Of a DNA stretch of 64,000 bases, positions 1 to 8,049 are shown one piece after another. The stretch lies in the NCBI GenBank assembly GCA_049578545.1, contig JBAUMF010000049.1, positions 1 to 64,000 on the forward strand, given 5' to 3'. Below the pieces are notes generated by a model, which was not told the DNA's origin, ran no database searches, and saw only the letters and a list, made by a program, of their open reading frames with translations. Within the stretch, counting starts at the first letter, position 1; every line of letters begins with the position of its first letter. Source of the stretch: DASQBT01 sp049578545. Lineage in GTDB: Bacteria; Pseudomonadota; Gammaproteobacteria; Burkholderiales; Thiobacillaceae. Made by a program: the position numbers and the translations under genes.

Positions 1-32
1 TCCAGATAAGCGCGCCGCTCTTGTTTGCCCAT
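1..32 (-). CDS. Start of a probable transposase, cut by the window edge
   Basis: Only ten codons are visible, beginning MGKQERRAYL at an ATG at 32. The Lys-Gln-x-Arg-Arg-x-Tyr-Leu start resembles, from memory, the N-terminus of integrase-like transposases common in betaproteobacteria. The adjoining direct repeats support a mobile element. Ten residues are too few for a firm assignment. Another gene that happens to start here is possible. Confidence 0.3.
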   Translation of the reverse strand, partial: MGKQERRAYL

Positions 33-51
33 GGCAGATTACCTTTGGTAT

Positions 52-122
52 TTCGGTAACCTTTAACTTGAGGCAACGATTCCCCTGCACGACTATGTTC
101 GGTAACTTTTATCTTGAGGCAA
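52..122. repeat. Pair of 25-bp direct repeats
   Basis: Positions 52-76 and 98-122 both read TTCGGTAAC-YTTTA-W-CTTGAGGCAA and differ at only two positions. Their starts are 46 bp apart. They lie between the transposase-like start at 32 and the degS promoter region. They probably are transposase-binding sites at the IS end. A regulatory role for degS is the alternative. Confidence 0.6.
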
Positions 123-143
123 TTCGCTGCCACGGTCCCCGCC

Positions 144-171
144 TTATAAAAGTTCTTTGAAGCACTATAAT
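144..171 (+). promoter_or_regulatory. Candidate sigma-70-type promoter of degS
   Basis: A perfect TATAAT -10 box lies at 166-171, about 36 bases before the degS start. A weak -35 candidate, TTATAA, lies at 144-149 with a 16-base spacer. Because the -35 is poor, an activator or alternative sigma factor may be involved. The site lies just inside the probable IS boundary, so transcription may have changed when the element inserted. Confidence 0.35.
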
Positions 172-206
172 ATTTGCCTTGACCCCATGACCCAACCGAC
201 CCGGAA

Positions 207-1373
207 ATGAAAAAATACTGGCTGATTTTTGCCCAGGCCGTCACGGCGGCGCTTGGCGTCTTGATGGTGATCGCGCTGTTCAAGCCTGACTGGCTTAGCT
301 GGCGCGAACCTTCAAATCCGGTCACGATCAATGAGGTAGCCAGAGGGACGCCGGCAAGGGTGACGGGGTCTTTTGCGGATGCAGCTCAGTCAGCCACCCC
401 CTCCGTAGTCAATGTCTTTACCCAAAAGCAGGTCAGGGAATCGAGCCACCCATTTGCCAATGACCCCATATTCCGGCATTTCTTTGGTGATCGCTTTAAT
501 CCCCGTCCACACCAGGTGTCCAGCCTTGGATCGGGTGTCATCGCCAGTGCTGACGGTTATATCCTCACCAACAACCATGTCGTGGAGGCCGCAGATGAAA
601 TTCAAGTGGCGCTTTCAAACGGAAAGATTTACCCAGCCAAGGTTGTAGGTTCTGACCCCGACACTGATCTGGCCGTTCTCAAACTCAACGCCACCCATCT
701 TCCTGCCATCACCTTTGGCCAATCCGACAATTTGCGCGTGGGCGATTGGGTACTGGCGATCGGCAACCCGTTTGGGGTCGGCCAAACCGTAACCTTGGGA
801 ATCGTGTCCGCGCTGGGTCGCAGCCATCTGGGGATCAATACCTTTGAAAATTTCATCCAGACGGATGCGGCCATCAACCCAGGCAACTCTGGAGGGGCGC
901 TGATCGACAGCGCTGGCGATCTGGTGGGAATCAACGCTGCAATTTATTCCCGTACCGGCGGCTCGCAGGGCATCGGTTTTGCCATACCAGCTAAACTTGC
1001 CAAACAGGTGATGGAACAAATCATCAAGAATGGAAGCGTAACTCGGGGCTGGGTCGGCATCGAAGTACAGGATCTCTCCCCCGAACTGGCTGAATCGTTC
1101 AATCTGAAGAACACGGAAGGGGCACTCATTGCAGGCGTTCTCAAAGGCGGCCCTGCCGATGCAGCCGGCGTCAAACCCGGAGACATATTGCTGGCAGTGG
1201 ATGGCAAGGCCGTTGCAGATTCTTCATCCTTGTTGAACCTGATCGCCAATCTGCAGCCAGGCGCTGAAGCCCGTCTGACGCTGGGTCGCGATGCCAAGCG
1301 TATCGACCTCAGCGTCAAGGTTGTTAGGCGACCTCGTATCGAGCAACCGGTTCAAGCTGACGAAGGGCCCTAA
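207..1373 (+). CDS. degS: DegS/AlgW-type periplasmic serine protease (HtrA family)
   Basis: S1C-family protease that acts in envelope quality control. An N-terminal hydrophobic segment (about residues 5-25) serves as membrane anchor. The trypsin-like domain carries the full catalytic triad: His124 in TNNHVV, Asp154 in DTDLAVLK and Ser228 in GNSGG. One PDZ domain follows (about 285-375), so the layout is the single-PDZ DegS/AlgW type rather than the two-PDZ DegP type. The length of 388 residues is normal. Its stop overlaps that of the convergent DUF255 gene by 4 bp. DegS proteins cleave the anti-sigma factor RseA in gammaproteobacteria. No rpoE or rse genes are visible here, so that role is only inferred. 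Confidence 0.9.
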   Translation: MKKYWLIFAQAVTAALGVLMVIALFKPDWLSWREPSNPVTINEVARGTPARVTGSFADAAQSATPSVVNVFTQKQVRESSHPFANDPIFRHFFGDRFNPRPHQVSSLGSGVIASADGYILTNNHVVEAADEIQVALSNGKIYPAKVVGSDPDTDLAVLKLNATHLPAITFGQSDNLRVGDWVLAIGNPFGVGQTVTLGIVSALGRSHLGINTFENFIQTDAAINPGNSGGALIDSAGDLVGINAAIYSRTGGSQGIGFAIPAKLAKQVMEQIIKNGSVTRGWVGIEVQDLSPELAESFNLKNTEGALIAGVLKGGPADAAGVKPGDILLAVDGKAVADSSSLLNLIANLQPGAEARLTLGRDAKRIDLSVKVVRRPRIEQPVQADEGP

Positions 1374-3157
1374 TCGAACAACCCGTTGATGAGCCCAATC
1401 TGGGTCGGATAAGCAAACGGGTCACTTTGTATTTCTGCACTATGCCAATTCAGGGCACGCTGAGCCTTCTCAACCGATTCGGGAGTGTTCAAACGCAAGC
1501 TTGCAGCAATCAAGACAGCGGAGGGAGAGGGAATAACCCCGTCTTCCAACACAGCTCTGGGTCGTGCAGATTTCAGTAAAGGTGACTTCTCTCGTCTCCA
1601 GCCCGAAACCCCAGAGAAATTCTTCCAGCCCTCTATAGCCCATTTATGGGCCAGAGATTCTGCTTGTTTGTTCTTCATCGCTTCGGCAAAGTCGAGCAAG
1701 CCCGATGCCCCATAGGCATAATCTTCAAGCTCGGGATCGGGCAATATTTGATGACCGAACTGGCCTTTTCTGACACTTCCATTACGCCACTGGGAAGCCA
1801 TGAACGTGTATAGCTTGTTGGCTGCGTTGCGATACCGATCATCCAGAACTGCTGCATGGCTGAAGGCCGATAGCGCCAGTCCGTTGAGTCCTGTCAGCAT
1901 TTTCCTATCCCTCGGCACGTCCACATTCGGGCGGGCTGTCCGGAGTTTGTGGTATGCCCCGGATAGCACGTCCCGCTCATCAGCAGTCACCTGTTGGTAT
2001 TCGGCTGGAAGGAAATAGCCGCTATCGAACGATGAGCGATCGAGCTGCCAGACTCGACGTGCCACCCGTAACTCTTCGGGTGACAGCAGTGATTTCAAGG
2101 ATTCATAACTCCAAAGGTACGCTGCTCCCTCCCTCCCCTGGCTATCTATGGCAGAAGTACTGGAATAGAATCCGCCGCTTTCGGGGTCGCGCAAGACTGA
2201 CAACATGAAATCCAGAGTTGTTCGCCCAACCTCCTGATACCTCGGCTCGTTCAAAACCCGGGCCGCCCGCAGATAGAGCATGGCAAGCTGGGCGTTGTCG
2301 TAAAGCATTTTTTCAAAATGCGGTACCGTCCAGCCAGGATCGGTCGTATAGCGGAAAAAACCGCCGTACACATGGTCTCTCAGGCCTCGATCGGCCATGG
2401 AATCCAAACTCAATCGCAACCATGCTTCGCGCTTTGGGTCGGGCGATTTCGTTTGGATAGCCAATAACAAATTCAACCGGGGCACATGGGGAAATTTGCT
2501 TACCTCCCCGAACCCGCCCTGCAGGGGATCCGATTCTGCCTGCGCAGAATCCAGGAAAGAATTGAGCAAGGACAACTGCTGTTGCGGTCCATACGGCGCT
2601 ACGGATAGGGGCTGCGGATGGGGAGCCGCCAAACGAGCCATTTCCGCCAGCTTTTCCTGGTCACGCGACCATCGTTCTGCTATCCGGTCCAGCGTCTTAA
2701 GGAACTCATCCGGCCGCTGGTACAGGACAACTGAAAGCGGATAACCCTGGGGTGTCACAAATGCATTGAGCGGCCAGCCGCCCTGATGGATTATGTCACT
2801 GGCAAATCGTTGCAGTTCATCATCCAGCCCGGTATTGAGCTCCCGGTCAACCTTGACCGGAATGAAGTGTGCATTAAGGTAAGCTGCTATCCGCGGGTTT
2901 TCATAGCTCTCATGATGCATGACATGGCACCAGTGGCAGGCAAAGTAGCCGACCGATACAAAAAGCAGCCGCCCGCTGCGCTTCGCCAGATCGAATGCTT
3001 CCGGCGACCAGGTTTGCCACTTGATCGTGTCCCTCCCATGCATCGCCAGGAAGGGCGAAGGACTGCCTTCAAGTTTGTTCCCGGGCAACAGCCCAGAGGC
3101 AAAAGCCGGCCCATAAACAAGAAAGAGAATCGAGACAGCTCGGACGATTAGCCGCAT
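1370..3157 (-). CDS. Secreted DUF255 (YyaL/SPATA20-type) thioredoxin-like protein
   Basis: The N-terminal thioredoxin-fold domain carries the family signature CHWCH (about residues 74-78 from the ATG at 3157). It is followed by WPLNAF and an alpha-helical (alpha/alpha)6-barrel-like region resembling glycosidase or epimerase folds. The family has no firmly established activity. Unusually, residues 1-20 form a clean signal peptide (hydrophobic run ending PAFAS), which predicts a periplasmic protein, while most family members lack one. At 595 residues it is somewhat shorter than the usual 650-700. A TTG six bases upstream is the alternative start. It converges on degS with overlapping stops. Confidence 0.85.
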   Translation of the reverse strand: MRLIVRAVSILFLVYGPAFASGLLPGNKLEGSPSPFLAMHGRDTIKWQTWSPEAFDLAKRSGRLLFVSVGYFACHWCHVMHHESYENPRIAAYLNAHFIPVKVDRELNTGLDDELQRFASDIIHQGGWPLNAFVTPQGYPLSVVLYQRPDEFLKTLDRIAERWSRDQEKLAEMARLAAPHPQPLSVAPYGPQQQLSLLNSFLDSAQAESDPLQGGFGEVSKFPHVPRLNLLLAIQTKSPDPKREAWLRLSLDSMADRGLRDHVYGGFFRYTTDPGWTVPHFEKMLYDNAQLAMLYLRAARVLNEPRYQEVGRTTLDFMLSVLRDPESGGFYSSTSAIDSQGREGAAYLWSYESLKSLLSPEELRVARRVWQLDRSSFDSGYFLPAEYQQVTADERDVLSGAYHKLRTARPNVDVPRDRKMLTGLNGLALSAFSHAAVLDDRYRNAANKLYTFMASQWRNGSVRKGQFGHQILPDPELEDYAYGASGLLDFAEAMKNKQAESLAHKWAIEGWKNFSGVSGWRREKSPLLKSARPRAVLEDGVIPSPSAVLIAASLRLNTPESVEKAQRALNWHSAEIQSDPFAYPTQIGLINGLFD

Positions 3158-3610
3158 GATCAAAGAAGATCTAGCCTCAAGAACCTGATCTCATTCAAAT
3201 TCTTCCGTATGAATAGGCACAGAAGTCAAGGCAAGCCGTTCGCAAGCAGGGTGCACAGAAAATGGCACAAAGTACGTGAAGTTTCCCAACACCGGGCAAC
3301 GCAGCCACCCAGATCCACAGCAGGCTCATGTCATTACCTGCCCGTGGACGAACGATCTGATTTCATACCGACCCTGGAAGAGAAGATGTCGCATTACAAG
3401 TCAGTATCCCCTGAATGAAAACGTATCGATTCCAGTATGTTCCTCGACCCTTTGAAAAGCTGCGGTCTGGACAAGCGCGCTGTCATCCTCGAATCGGCAT
3501 CGCCTGCCTGCCATCCGGGAAATTGCTGAAATTGGCTTTTCTATCGCCAGGGGAAGCTGCCTTCCCGGAAACCCTGGCTTGTGAGCAGCGTTGCAAACTA
3601 GCTAATTGTG
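3158..3610. other. 453-bp intergenic stretch without a supported gene
   Basis: This lies between the divergently oriented DUF255 gene start and the orn stop. Two small plus-strand frames (3209-3418 and 3415-3645) are open, but neither has a ribosome-binding site or recognisable family, and the second runs into orn. I saw no strong hairpin or promoter. It may hold a decayed gene. Confidence 0.4.
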
Positions 3611-4177
3611 CTACTGGCCAGCCTTTTCTGCGGCGGTTTGAATAAAGTGCTCCCTGTAATACTTGAGCTCATCAATCGATTCGTAAATATCGGCCAAGGC
3701 TTCATGCTTGCTGGCCTTTTTGAAGCCTTCCGGTAAACCGGGCCGCCAACGCTTGGCAAGTTCCTTGAGCGTGCTCACATCGAGATTACGATAATGGAAA
3801 TAGGCTTCCAGCCTGGGCATGTGCCGCGCCAGGAAGCGTCTGTCCTGGCAGATGGAATTGCCACACATGGGAGAGTCCCGTTCTGGAACATGTTGCTTGA
3901 GGAAATTGATCATCTGCTCTTCCACTTCTGCCTCATCAAGCTGTGACGACCTCACTTTGTCAATCAACCCTGACTTGCCGTGGGTGCCCTTGTTCCATGC
4001 GTCCATGCCGTCCATTACAGCGTCAGTTTGATGTACTACCAAAACCGGCGCTTCAGCAATGGTATTGAGTTCTGCGTCAGTCACCACAAGCGCCACCTCA
4101 ATGATGCGATCGTTATCCGGCGACAGGCCTGTCATTTCCATGTCAATCCAGATCAGGTTGGAAGGGTTTTGCGGCAT
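3611..4177 (-). CDS. orn: Oligoribonuclease (3'-5' exoribonuclease)
   Basis: Degrades RNA oligonucleotides of 2-5 bases (including pGpG) to mononucleotides in the cytoplasm. It is a DEDDh exonuclease: motif I is WIDMEMTGL near the N-terminus, and the C-terminal motif III includes KHEALADI with the catalytic His and Asp. The ATG at 4177 (MPQNPSNLIW) gives 188 residues, close to the family norm. The frame stays open ten codons further up, but family N-termini favour the inner start. It is divergent from the cytochrome gene at 4282. Confidence 0.95.
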   Translation of the reverse strand: MPQNPSNLIWIDMEMTGLSPDNDRIIEVALVVTDAELNTIAEAPVLVVHQTDAVMDGMDAWNKGTHGKSGLIDKVRSSQLDEAEVEEQMINFLKQHVPERDSPMCGNSICQDRRFLARHMPRLEAYFHYRNLDVSTLKELAKRWRPGLPEGFKKASKHEALADIYESIDELKYYREHFIQTAAEKAGQ

Positions 4178-4281
4178 AGCGTGCGATCTCGAAGCAAGAA
4201 ATGGCATTTTCGCACAAGCAGTAGCATAAACTTTCGATGCCCTCCATAATCAAATGACCATCGAAACCTTGGAGTAAAACC

Positions 4282-4587
4282 ATGAACCGTTTGTGGATGA
4301 TGACCTTGGCACTTGGGATGATGGGCACAATTGCCCATGCGGCAGACAAGCCCGACCCCAAACGCGGGCAAGCGCTGGTGGAGAAGAACTGTATTTCTTG
4401 TCACGTCTCAATGTATGGGGGTGATGGCAGTGAAATCTACCTGCGCCCTGACAGGAAAATCAAGAACCTCCGCCAACTGGAAGCCCGGGTAGCCGGGTGC
4501 AATGCCAACATAGGTGCAGGTTTGTTCCCGGAAGAAGAGGCCGATGTTATTGCCTACCTCAATCAAAAATATTACAAGTTCAAGTAG
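4282..4587 (+). CDS. Small periplasmic monohaem cytochrome c
   Basis: A signal peptide (residues 1-20, ending AHA) precedes a class I cytochrome c domain with one haem site, CISCH at 37-41. No Met occurs after residue 44, so the usual distal axial Met is absent unless Met44 serves. A lone extra Cys73 sits in GCNANIG, a C-terminal pattern that reminds me of the SHP-type cytochromes, in which an Asn ligates or oxygen binds. That comparison is from memory. The gene has a good TTGGAG ribosome site. phhB follows after 18 bp, so the two are probably co-transcribed. The redox partner is unknown. Confidence 0.85.
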   Translation: MNRLWMMTLALGMMGTIAHAADKPDPKRGQALVEKNCISCHVSMYGGDGSEIYLRPDRKIKNLRQLEARVAGCNANIGAGLFPEEEADVIAYLNQKYYKFK

Positions 4588-4605
4588 GGAAAGGAAGGAG
4601 TCTTT

Positions 4606-4947
4606 ATGTCTGAGATGGCCAACGAACTGGCGAGAAAGAAATGCGCTCCCTGCGAGGGCGGCGTTGCGCCCCTGAGTGATGAGCAAATTGCACCCATGCT
4701 GAAAGGCTTGTCCGGATGGGTCAGGGATGGCGTCAAAATTAATAAGGAGTATAAATTTAAGGATCATTATCAGACCCAGGCTTTTGCCAATGCCGTGATG
4801 TGGGTCTCCCACCGGGAAGATCACCATCCCTGCATGATCGTTGGCTACAACACCTGCCGAGTGGAGTACTGGACTCATGCGATCGACGGGTTGTCTGAGA
4901 ATGACTTTATTTGTGCCGCCAAGGTGGATGCATTATTCGACATATAG
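4606..4947 (+). CDS. phhB: Pterin-4a-carbinolamine dehydratase
   Basis: Recycles the 4a-hydroxytetrahydropterin made by aromatic amino-acid hydroxylases, or acts as a pterin-handling protein. The signature EDHHP at 71-75 is followed by V-E-Y-W-T-H at 86-91, giving the family's catalytic histidines (His73, His74, His91). The length of 113 residues is normal. A CAPC pair at 13-16 is common in betaproteobacterial members. It has a strong AAGGAAGGAG ribosome site. No phenylalanine hydroxylase gene is nearby. Confidence 0.93.
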   Translation: MSEMANELARKKCAPCEGGVAPLSDEQIAPMLKGLSGWVRDGVKINKEYKFKDHYQTQAFANAVMWVSHREDHHPCMIVGYNTCRVEYWTHAIDGLSENDFICAAKVDALFDI

Positions 4948-5054
4948 GCATATTCCCAATCTCTTGCCGGGCCATTTGCAATCGTTGTTGTAAAGTCGTT
5001 GATATCCATTCCCGTTAAACACATACAAAAACTGACCCAACTAACGGAGAAGAC

Positions 5055-5426
5055 ATGGATTGGCTCGGAATTATCGGAACCCACGTGCTATGGAAGAAAC
5101 GTCTTTTGGCCCTGCTGGATGGAACCAGCCAGGAGACTTTGGACCCAGAATCGATTAGTGTCGACAACAACTGCGCCCTGGGCAAATGGATATATGGTGA
5201 TGGTCAGTCATATGCCAGCGCCTCAACATTCGAAACGGTACGATCCATGCACGCCGAGTTTCACCGGCTGGCGGCTCAAGTTGTCAGTCTTCACAAGGCC
5301 GGCAAGAAAGATGAGGCAGAATATGTGCTTCAGCACGAATATTCGAAACTTTCAGAGAGGCTGAAACACCGGATTCTGGCACTGGCCAATGAGGTAAAAT
5401 CATCGGAAACCACACCTCGATTCTAA
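5055..5426 (+). CDS. Stand-alone CZB (chemoreceptor zinc-binding) domain protein
   Basis: The whole 123-residue protein is one CZB domain. The zinc ligands of the family are all present: His10 in HVLWKKRL, Cys40 in NCALGKW, and His66 and His70 in HAEFH. CZB domains usually sit at the end of chemoreceptors or diguanylate cyclases, where zinc or the oxidation state of the Cys changes output. Here there is no output domain, so it may act on a partner or buffer or sense zinc. rsgA follows after 20 bp. It has a clear CGGAGAA ribosome site. Confidence 0.85.
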   Translation: MDWLGIIGTHVLWKKRLLALLDGTSQETLDPESISVDNNCALGKWIYGDGQSYASASTFETVRSMHAEFHRLAAQVVSLHKAGKKDEAEYVLQHEYSKLSERLKHRILALANEVKSSETTPRF

Positions 5427-5446
5427 CAACACTGGCAAGTCAAATC

Positions 5447-6301
5447 GTGGCGGCTCATGGCCGTCGTTTTATTGTCGAGAGCCCCGGCGGGAATCGGACG
5501 GAATGCGCTACTCGAGGAAGAAAGAGCGACGCGGTCTGTGGTGATCAGGTCGAGTTTTCCGTTACGTCTCCTGGCGCGGGGGTGATTGATCGAATACTGC
5601 CTCGTTCCAGTCTCTTTTACCGTTCAGACCGATTCCATACCAAGGCAATTGCAGCCAATGTCACTCTGGTCGTTATTGTTGCAGCCCCTGTTCCAAGCTT
5701 TTCCGTGGAACTAATCCAGCGTTGTCTGGTGGCCGCAGAAAGCCAACAACTCTCAGCGTTGATCCTCCTGAACAAGTCGGACCTGCCGGAACATCATGAA
5801 GCATATCGTCGATTACAGCCCTTATCTGATCTCGGTTACCCACTAATTGGTGTCTGCGCGACACAAGATGTAGCCAAATTACGTAGCGCGATTGAGGGTC
5901 ACACCTCGCTGTTGGTGGGCCAATCAGGAATGGGGAAATCAACCCTGCTCAATGCCCTTGTACCGAACGTTCAGGCCCGCACACGGGAAATATCCCACTT
6001 TCTGGATAGTGGCAAGCACACCACCAGTCACAGTGAACTATATCGGCTAAGTGAAACAACATCGCTGATAGATTCGCCAGGATTGCAGGAATTTGCATTG
6101 GCTCATCTCGATCAGGCTGCATTGGAGCAAGCTTTCCCGGATTTCCGCCCTTTTCTTGGAAAGTGCCGATTTCGCGATTGCCACCACACTGCTGAACCTG
6201 ACTGCGCCTTGACCAATGCGGTAGCCGAAGGACTGATTGCCAAGGAGCGTCTGAAACTGTTTCGATTGTTATTGGCAGAGTCGAGCTCCCATCGGTTGTA
6301 G
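5447..6301 (+). CDS. rsgA: Ribosome small-subunit maturation GTPase RsgA
   Basis: Late 30S assembly GTPase with the circularly permuted order of G motifs: NKSD (109-112) comes before the P-loop GQSGMGKST (158-166) and DSPG (209-212). The C-terminal zinc site is Cys240, Cys245, His247, Cys253. The N-terminus is an OB-fold starting AAHGRRF, as in the family. The start is a GTG at 5447. An upstream CTG is in frame but unlikely. At 284 residues it is normal. It is convergent with the CBS gene. Confidence 0.95.
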   Translation: MAAHGRRFIVESPGGNRTECATRGRKSDAVCGDQVEFSVTSPGAGVIDRILPRSSLFYRSDRFHTKAIAANVTLVVIVAAPVPSFSVELIQRCLVAAESQQLSALILLNKSDLPEHHEAYRRLQPLSDLGYPLIGVCATQDVAKLRSAIEGHTSLLVGQSGMGKSTLLNALVPNVQARTREISHFLDSGKHTTSHSELYRLSETTSLIDSPGLQEFALAHLDQAALEQAFPDFRPFLGKCRFRDCHHTAEPDCALTNAVAEGLIAKERLKLFRLLLAESSSHRL

Positions 6302-6484
6302 TGGATTCAAGCCCTCAAGTTAAACCAGACTCCCCCCTCTTGTAGGCCGTTTTTGCCTTCGAGATTAACGCCGTTCGAATGCCAGCGGACTCAGCACGCC
6401 GCGAGACTGTCTCTTTAGTTTCGAAGTAAAGCCAATCGCTGCAATCAAGTCGATGTGCCAGCTCGCATTAGACCCAGACCAGAA

Positions 6485-6919
6485 TCACTCCGGCCAGTGC
6501 TTGATATAGCGTTTCAGCAGCAGATTCTCGAAATTGGCTTCTTTCAGACAGGCACGAGCGACATCGTGGAAAGAAATAATGCCAACAAGATGATGTTCGT
6601 CCAGCACGGGCAAATGACTTACCCTGGACCGCGTCATGACGTCACGAACGTAGTCTACTGAATCCTCCGGGCTGCCAATGACCGGTTCAGTCACCATGAT
6701 GTCCGAGACCTTGGCCGTGGCGAGGTTGCAGCCATGCTTGCCCAATGCACGCAAAATATCACGCTCCGTAATCAGCCCCACCATATGGCCGCCATCCATG
6801 ACAATAAGCGAACCCATGTCGTGACTTGCCATTTGATTGATGGCATCGGCGATCAGGGCATCGGGCGACACAGTCAAAAGCTCATCTGCCTTCACTGTCA
6901 GAATTTCACGTATCAACAT
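6485..6919 (-). CDS. Tandem CBS-domain protein
   Basis: The 144 residues consist of two CBS motifs (about 8-65 and 75-130), each with the typical G-hydrophobic-[IV]-[ST]-x-x-D end (GLITERD, GIISFHD). Such pairs bind adenine nucleotides and regulate partner proteins. Stand-alone members have no assigned partner. The ATG at 6919 is chosen because GGAGG lies just upstream. The frame is open 11 codons further. It is separated from yajL by 75 bp and probably shares its direction of transcription. Confidence 0.9.
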   Translation of the reverse strand: MLIREILTVKADELLTVSPDALIADAINQMASHDMGSLIVMDGGHMVGLITERDILRALGKHGCNLATAKVSDIMVTEPVIGSPEDSVDYVRDVMTRSRVSHLPVLDEHHLVGIISFHDVARACLKEANFENLLLKRYIKHWPE

Positions 6920-6994
6920 GGGGCCCTCCGAAAATAGTTGTGCTGCTCGCAATAATCGAATTCTAGAATATCAGACCCGGGTATCGACCCCAAA

Positions 6995-7549
6995 TCAAGC
7001 TCTGACAAGGCTGGCTTCAACTTCTCCCCGCTTGCTCTCGCCGACAAGAATTTCAATTAACTCCAGGGCAAAATCCATTGCAGTGCCTGGTCCGCGTGAA
7101 GTCACAACCTTGCCATCCCTGATTACTGGTTCATATTGCAAGGTGACATCAGTTAAACCGAGCTTTTCAAGCGTCCCGGGATAGCTTGTTACTCTATGCC
7201 CGGACAACAGCCCTGCCTCAGCCAATGCAATAGGGGCAGCGCAAATTGCTGCGGTGTATTTGTTTTCACCTGCCATCTTCTTCAGCAGTGCTTGAACACG
7301 CCCGTCCGTTTTTAAATGCTGGGCACCCGGCATGCCTCCCGGCAAGACAATCATGTCAAAGTCATCATTCAGCACGCTGTCCATGATGGTGTCAGGGACC
7401 AGCTGAGTACCCCTGCTCGCCCTGACAATGCCGGGCTCAAGCCCCGCTGTGATGACTTCTATCCCAGCCCGCCGCAACAGGTCAATGATGGTAACCGCTT
7501 CAAGCTCTTCACACCCTGCAGCAAGTGGCACCAATACCTTGGCCATCAT
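6995..7549 (-). CDS. yajL: DJ-1/PfpI family protein, YajL type
   Basis: DJ-1 superfamily protein of 184 residues. The nucleophile-elbow cysteine is Cys103 in AICAAP, and the partner acidic residue lies in GCEELEAV near the N-terminus. YajL/DJ-1 proteins are linked to protection of proteins against carbonyl and oxidative stress, though the deglycase activity claimed for them is debated. The start is one of two adjacent Met codons. It follows yajQ by 5 bp on the same strand, so the order bph-yajQ-yajL suggests one transcript. Confidence 0.9.
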   Translation of the reverse strand: MMAKVLVPLAAGCEELEAVTIIDLLRRAGIEVITAGLEPGIVRASRGTQLVPDTIMDSVLNDDFDMIVLPGGMPGAQHLKTDGRVQALLKKMAGENKYTAAICAAPIALAEAGLLSGHRVTSYPGTLEKLGLTDVTLQYEPVIRDGKVVTSRGPGTAMDFALELIEILVGESKRGEVEASLVRA

Positions 7550-7554
7550 TTCTC

Positions 7555-8040
7555 CTAGTCGCGGAAGTTGTTGAACTGCAGCGGGAAGTCGCTCACGCCC
7601 TTGCGTACCAAAGCAATGGCTTCCTGCAGGATATCGCGCTTGGCACCTGATACCCGGACGGTTTCACCCTGAATGCTGGCCTGAACCTTCAGTTTGCTGT
7701 CCTTGAGCAGTTTGACAATCTTCTTTGCCAATTCAGTCTCTACCCCGGTCTTGATTGTCACCTGCCGCTTGACCTTGTTGCCGGAGATCTTTTCCGACTT
7801 GGCCACGTCCAGGCATTTGACATCGACTCCCCTCTTGGCAAGCCTGCCATTCAGAATGTCCTGTACCTGATCCAGCTTGAAATCATCGTCAGCAAAGACA
7901 GTCAGCACGTACGCAGATTGCTCGACCCGTGCATCGCTACCCTTGAAATCAAAGCGGTTGGCCACTTCCTTGTTGGTTTGTTCCACTGCATTTCTGACTT
8001 CCTGCTGATCCACCTCAGAAACGATATCGAAGGACGGCAT
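7555..8040 (-). CDS. yajQ: YajQ family nucleotide-binding protein
   Basis: A 161-residue member of the YajQ family (two ferredoxin-like domains). The signatures FDFKGSDARVEQ near the N-terminus and VSGAKRD..LQEAI near the C-terminus are present. A Xanthomonas member binds cyclic di-GMP and acts with a transcription factor, and others bind nucleotides or RNA. The role here is unproven. A strong GAGGAG ribosome site precedes the ATG. It lies 9 bp downstream of the BPH gene. Confidence 0.93.
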   Translation of the reverse strand: MPSFDIVSEVDQQEVRNAVEQTNKEVANRFDFKGSDARVEQSAYVLTVFADDDFKLDQVQDILNGRLAKRGVDVKCLDVAKSEKISGNKVKRQVTIKTGVETELAKKIVKLLKDSKLKVQASIQGETVRVSGAKRDILQEAIALVRKGVSDFPLQFNNFRD

Positions 8041-8049
8041 GACTCCTCC

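Larger units (their letters stand above)
1..124 (-). mobile_element. Probable end of an insertion sequence
   Basis: A reading frame pointing out of the window begins at 32 on the minus strand. The space behind it carries two near-identical 25-bp direct repeats (52-76 and 98-122). Tandem binding-site-like repeats just outside a transposase start are typical of IS ends, so I infer that the element terminates near 122-124. The rest of the element lies outside the window. The IS family is not certain. Confidence 0.4.

Noticed and set aside
3209..3645. Two small plus-strand frames between the DUF255 gene and orn
   Set aside because: No ribosome site, no family, and the second overlaps the orn end in antisense; treated as non-coding.
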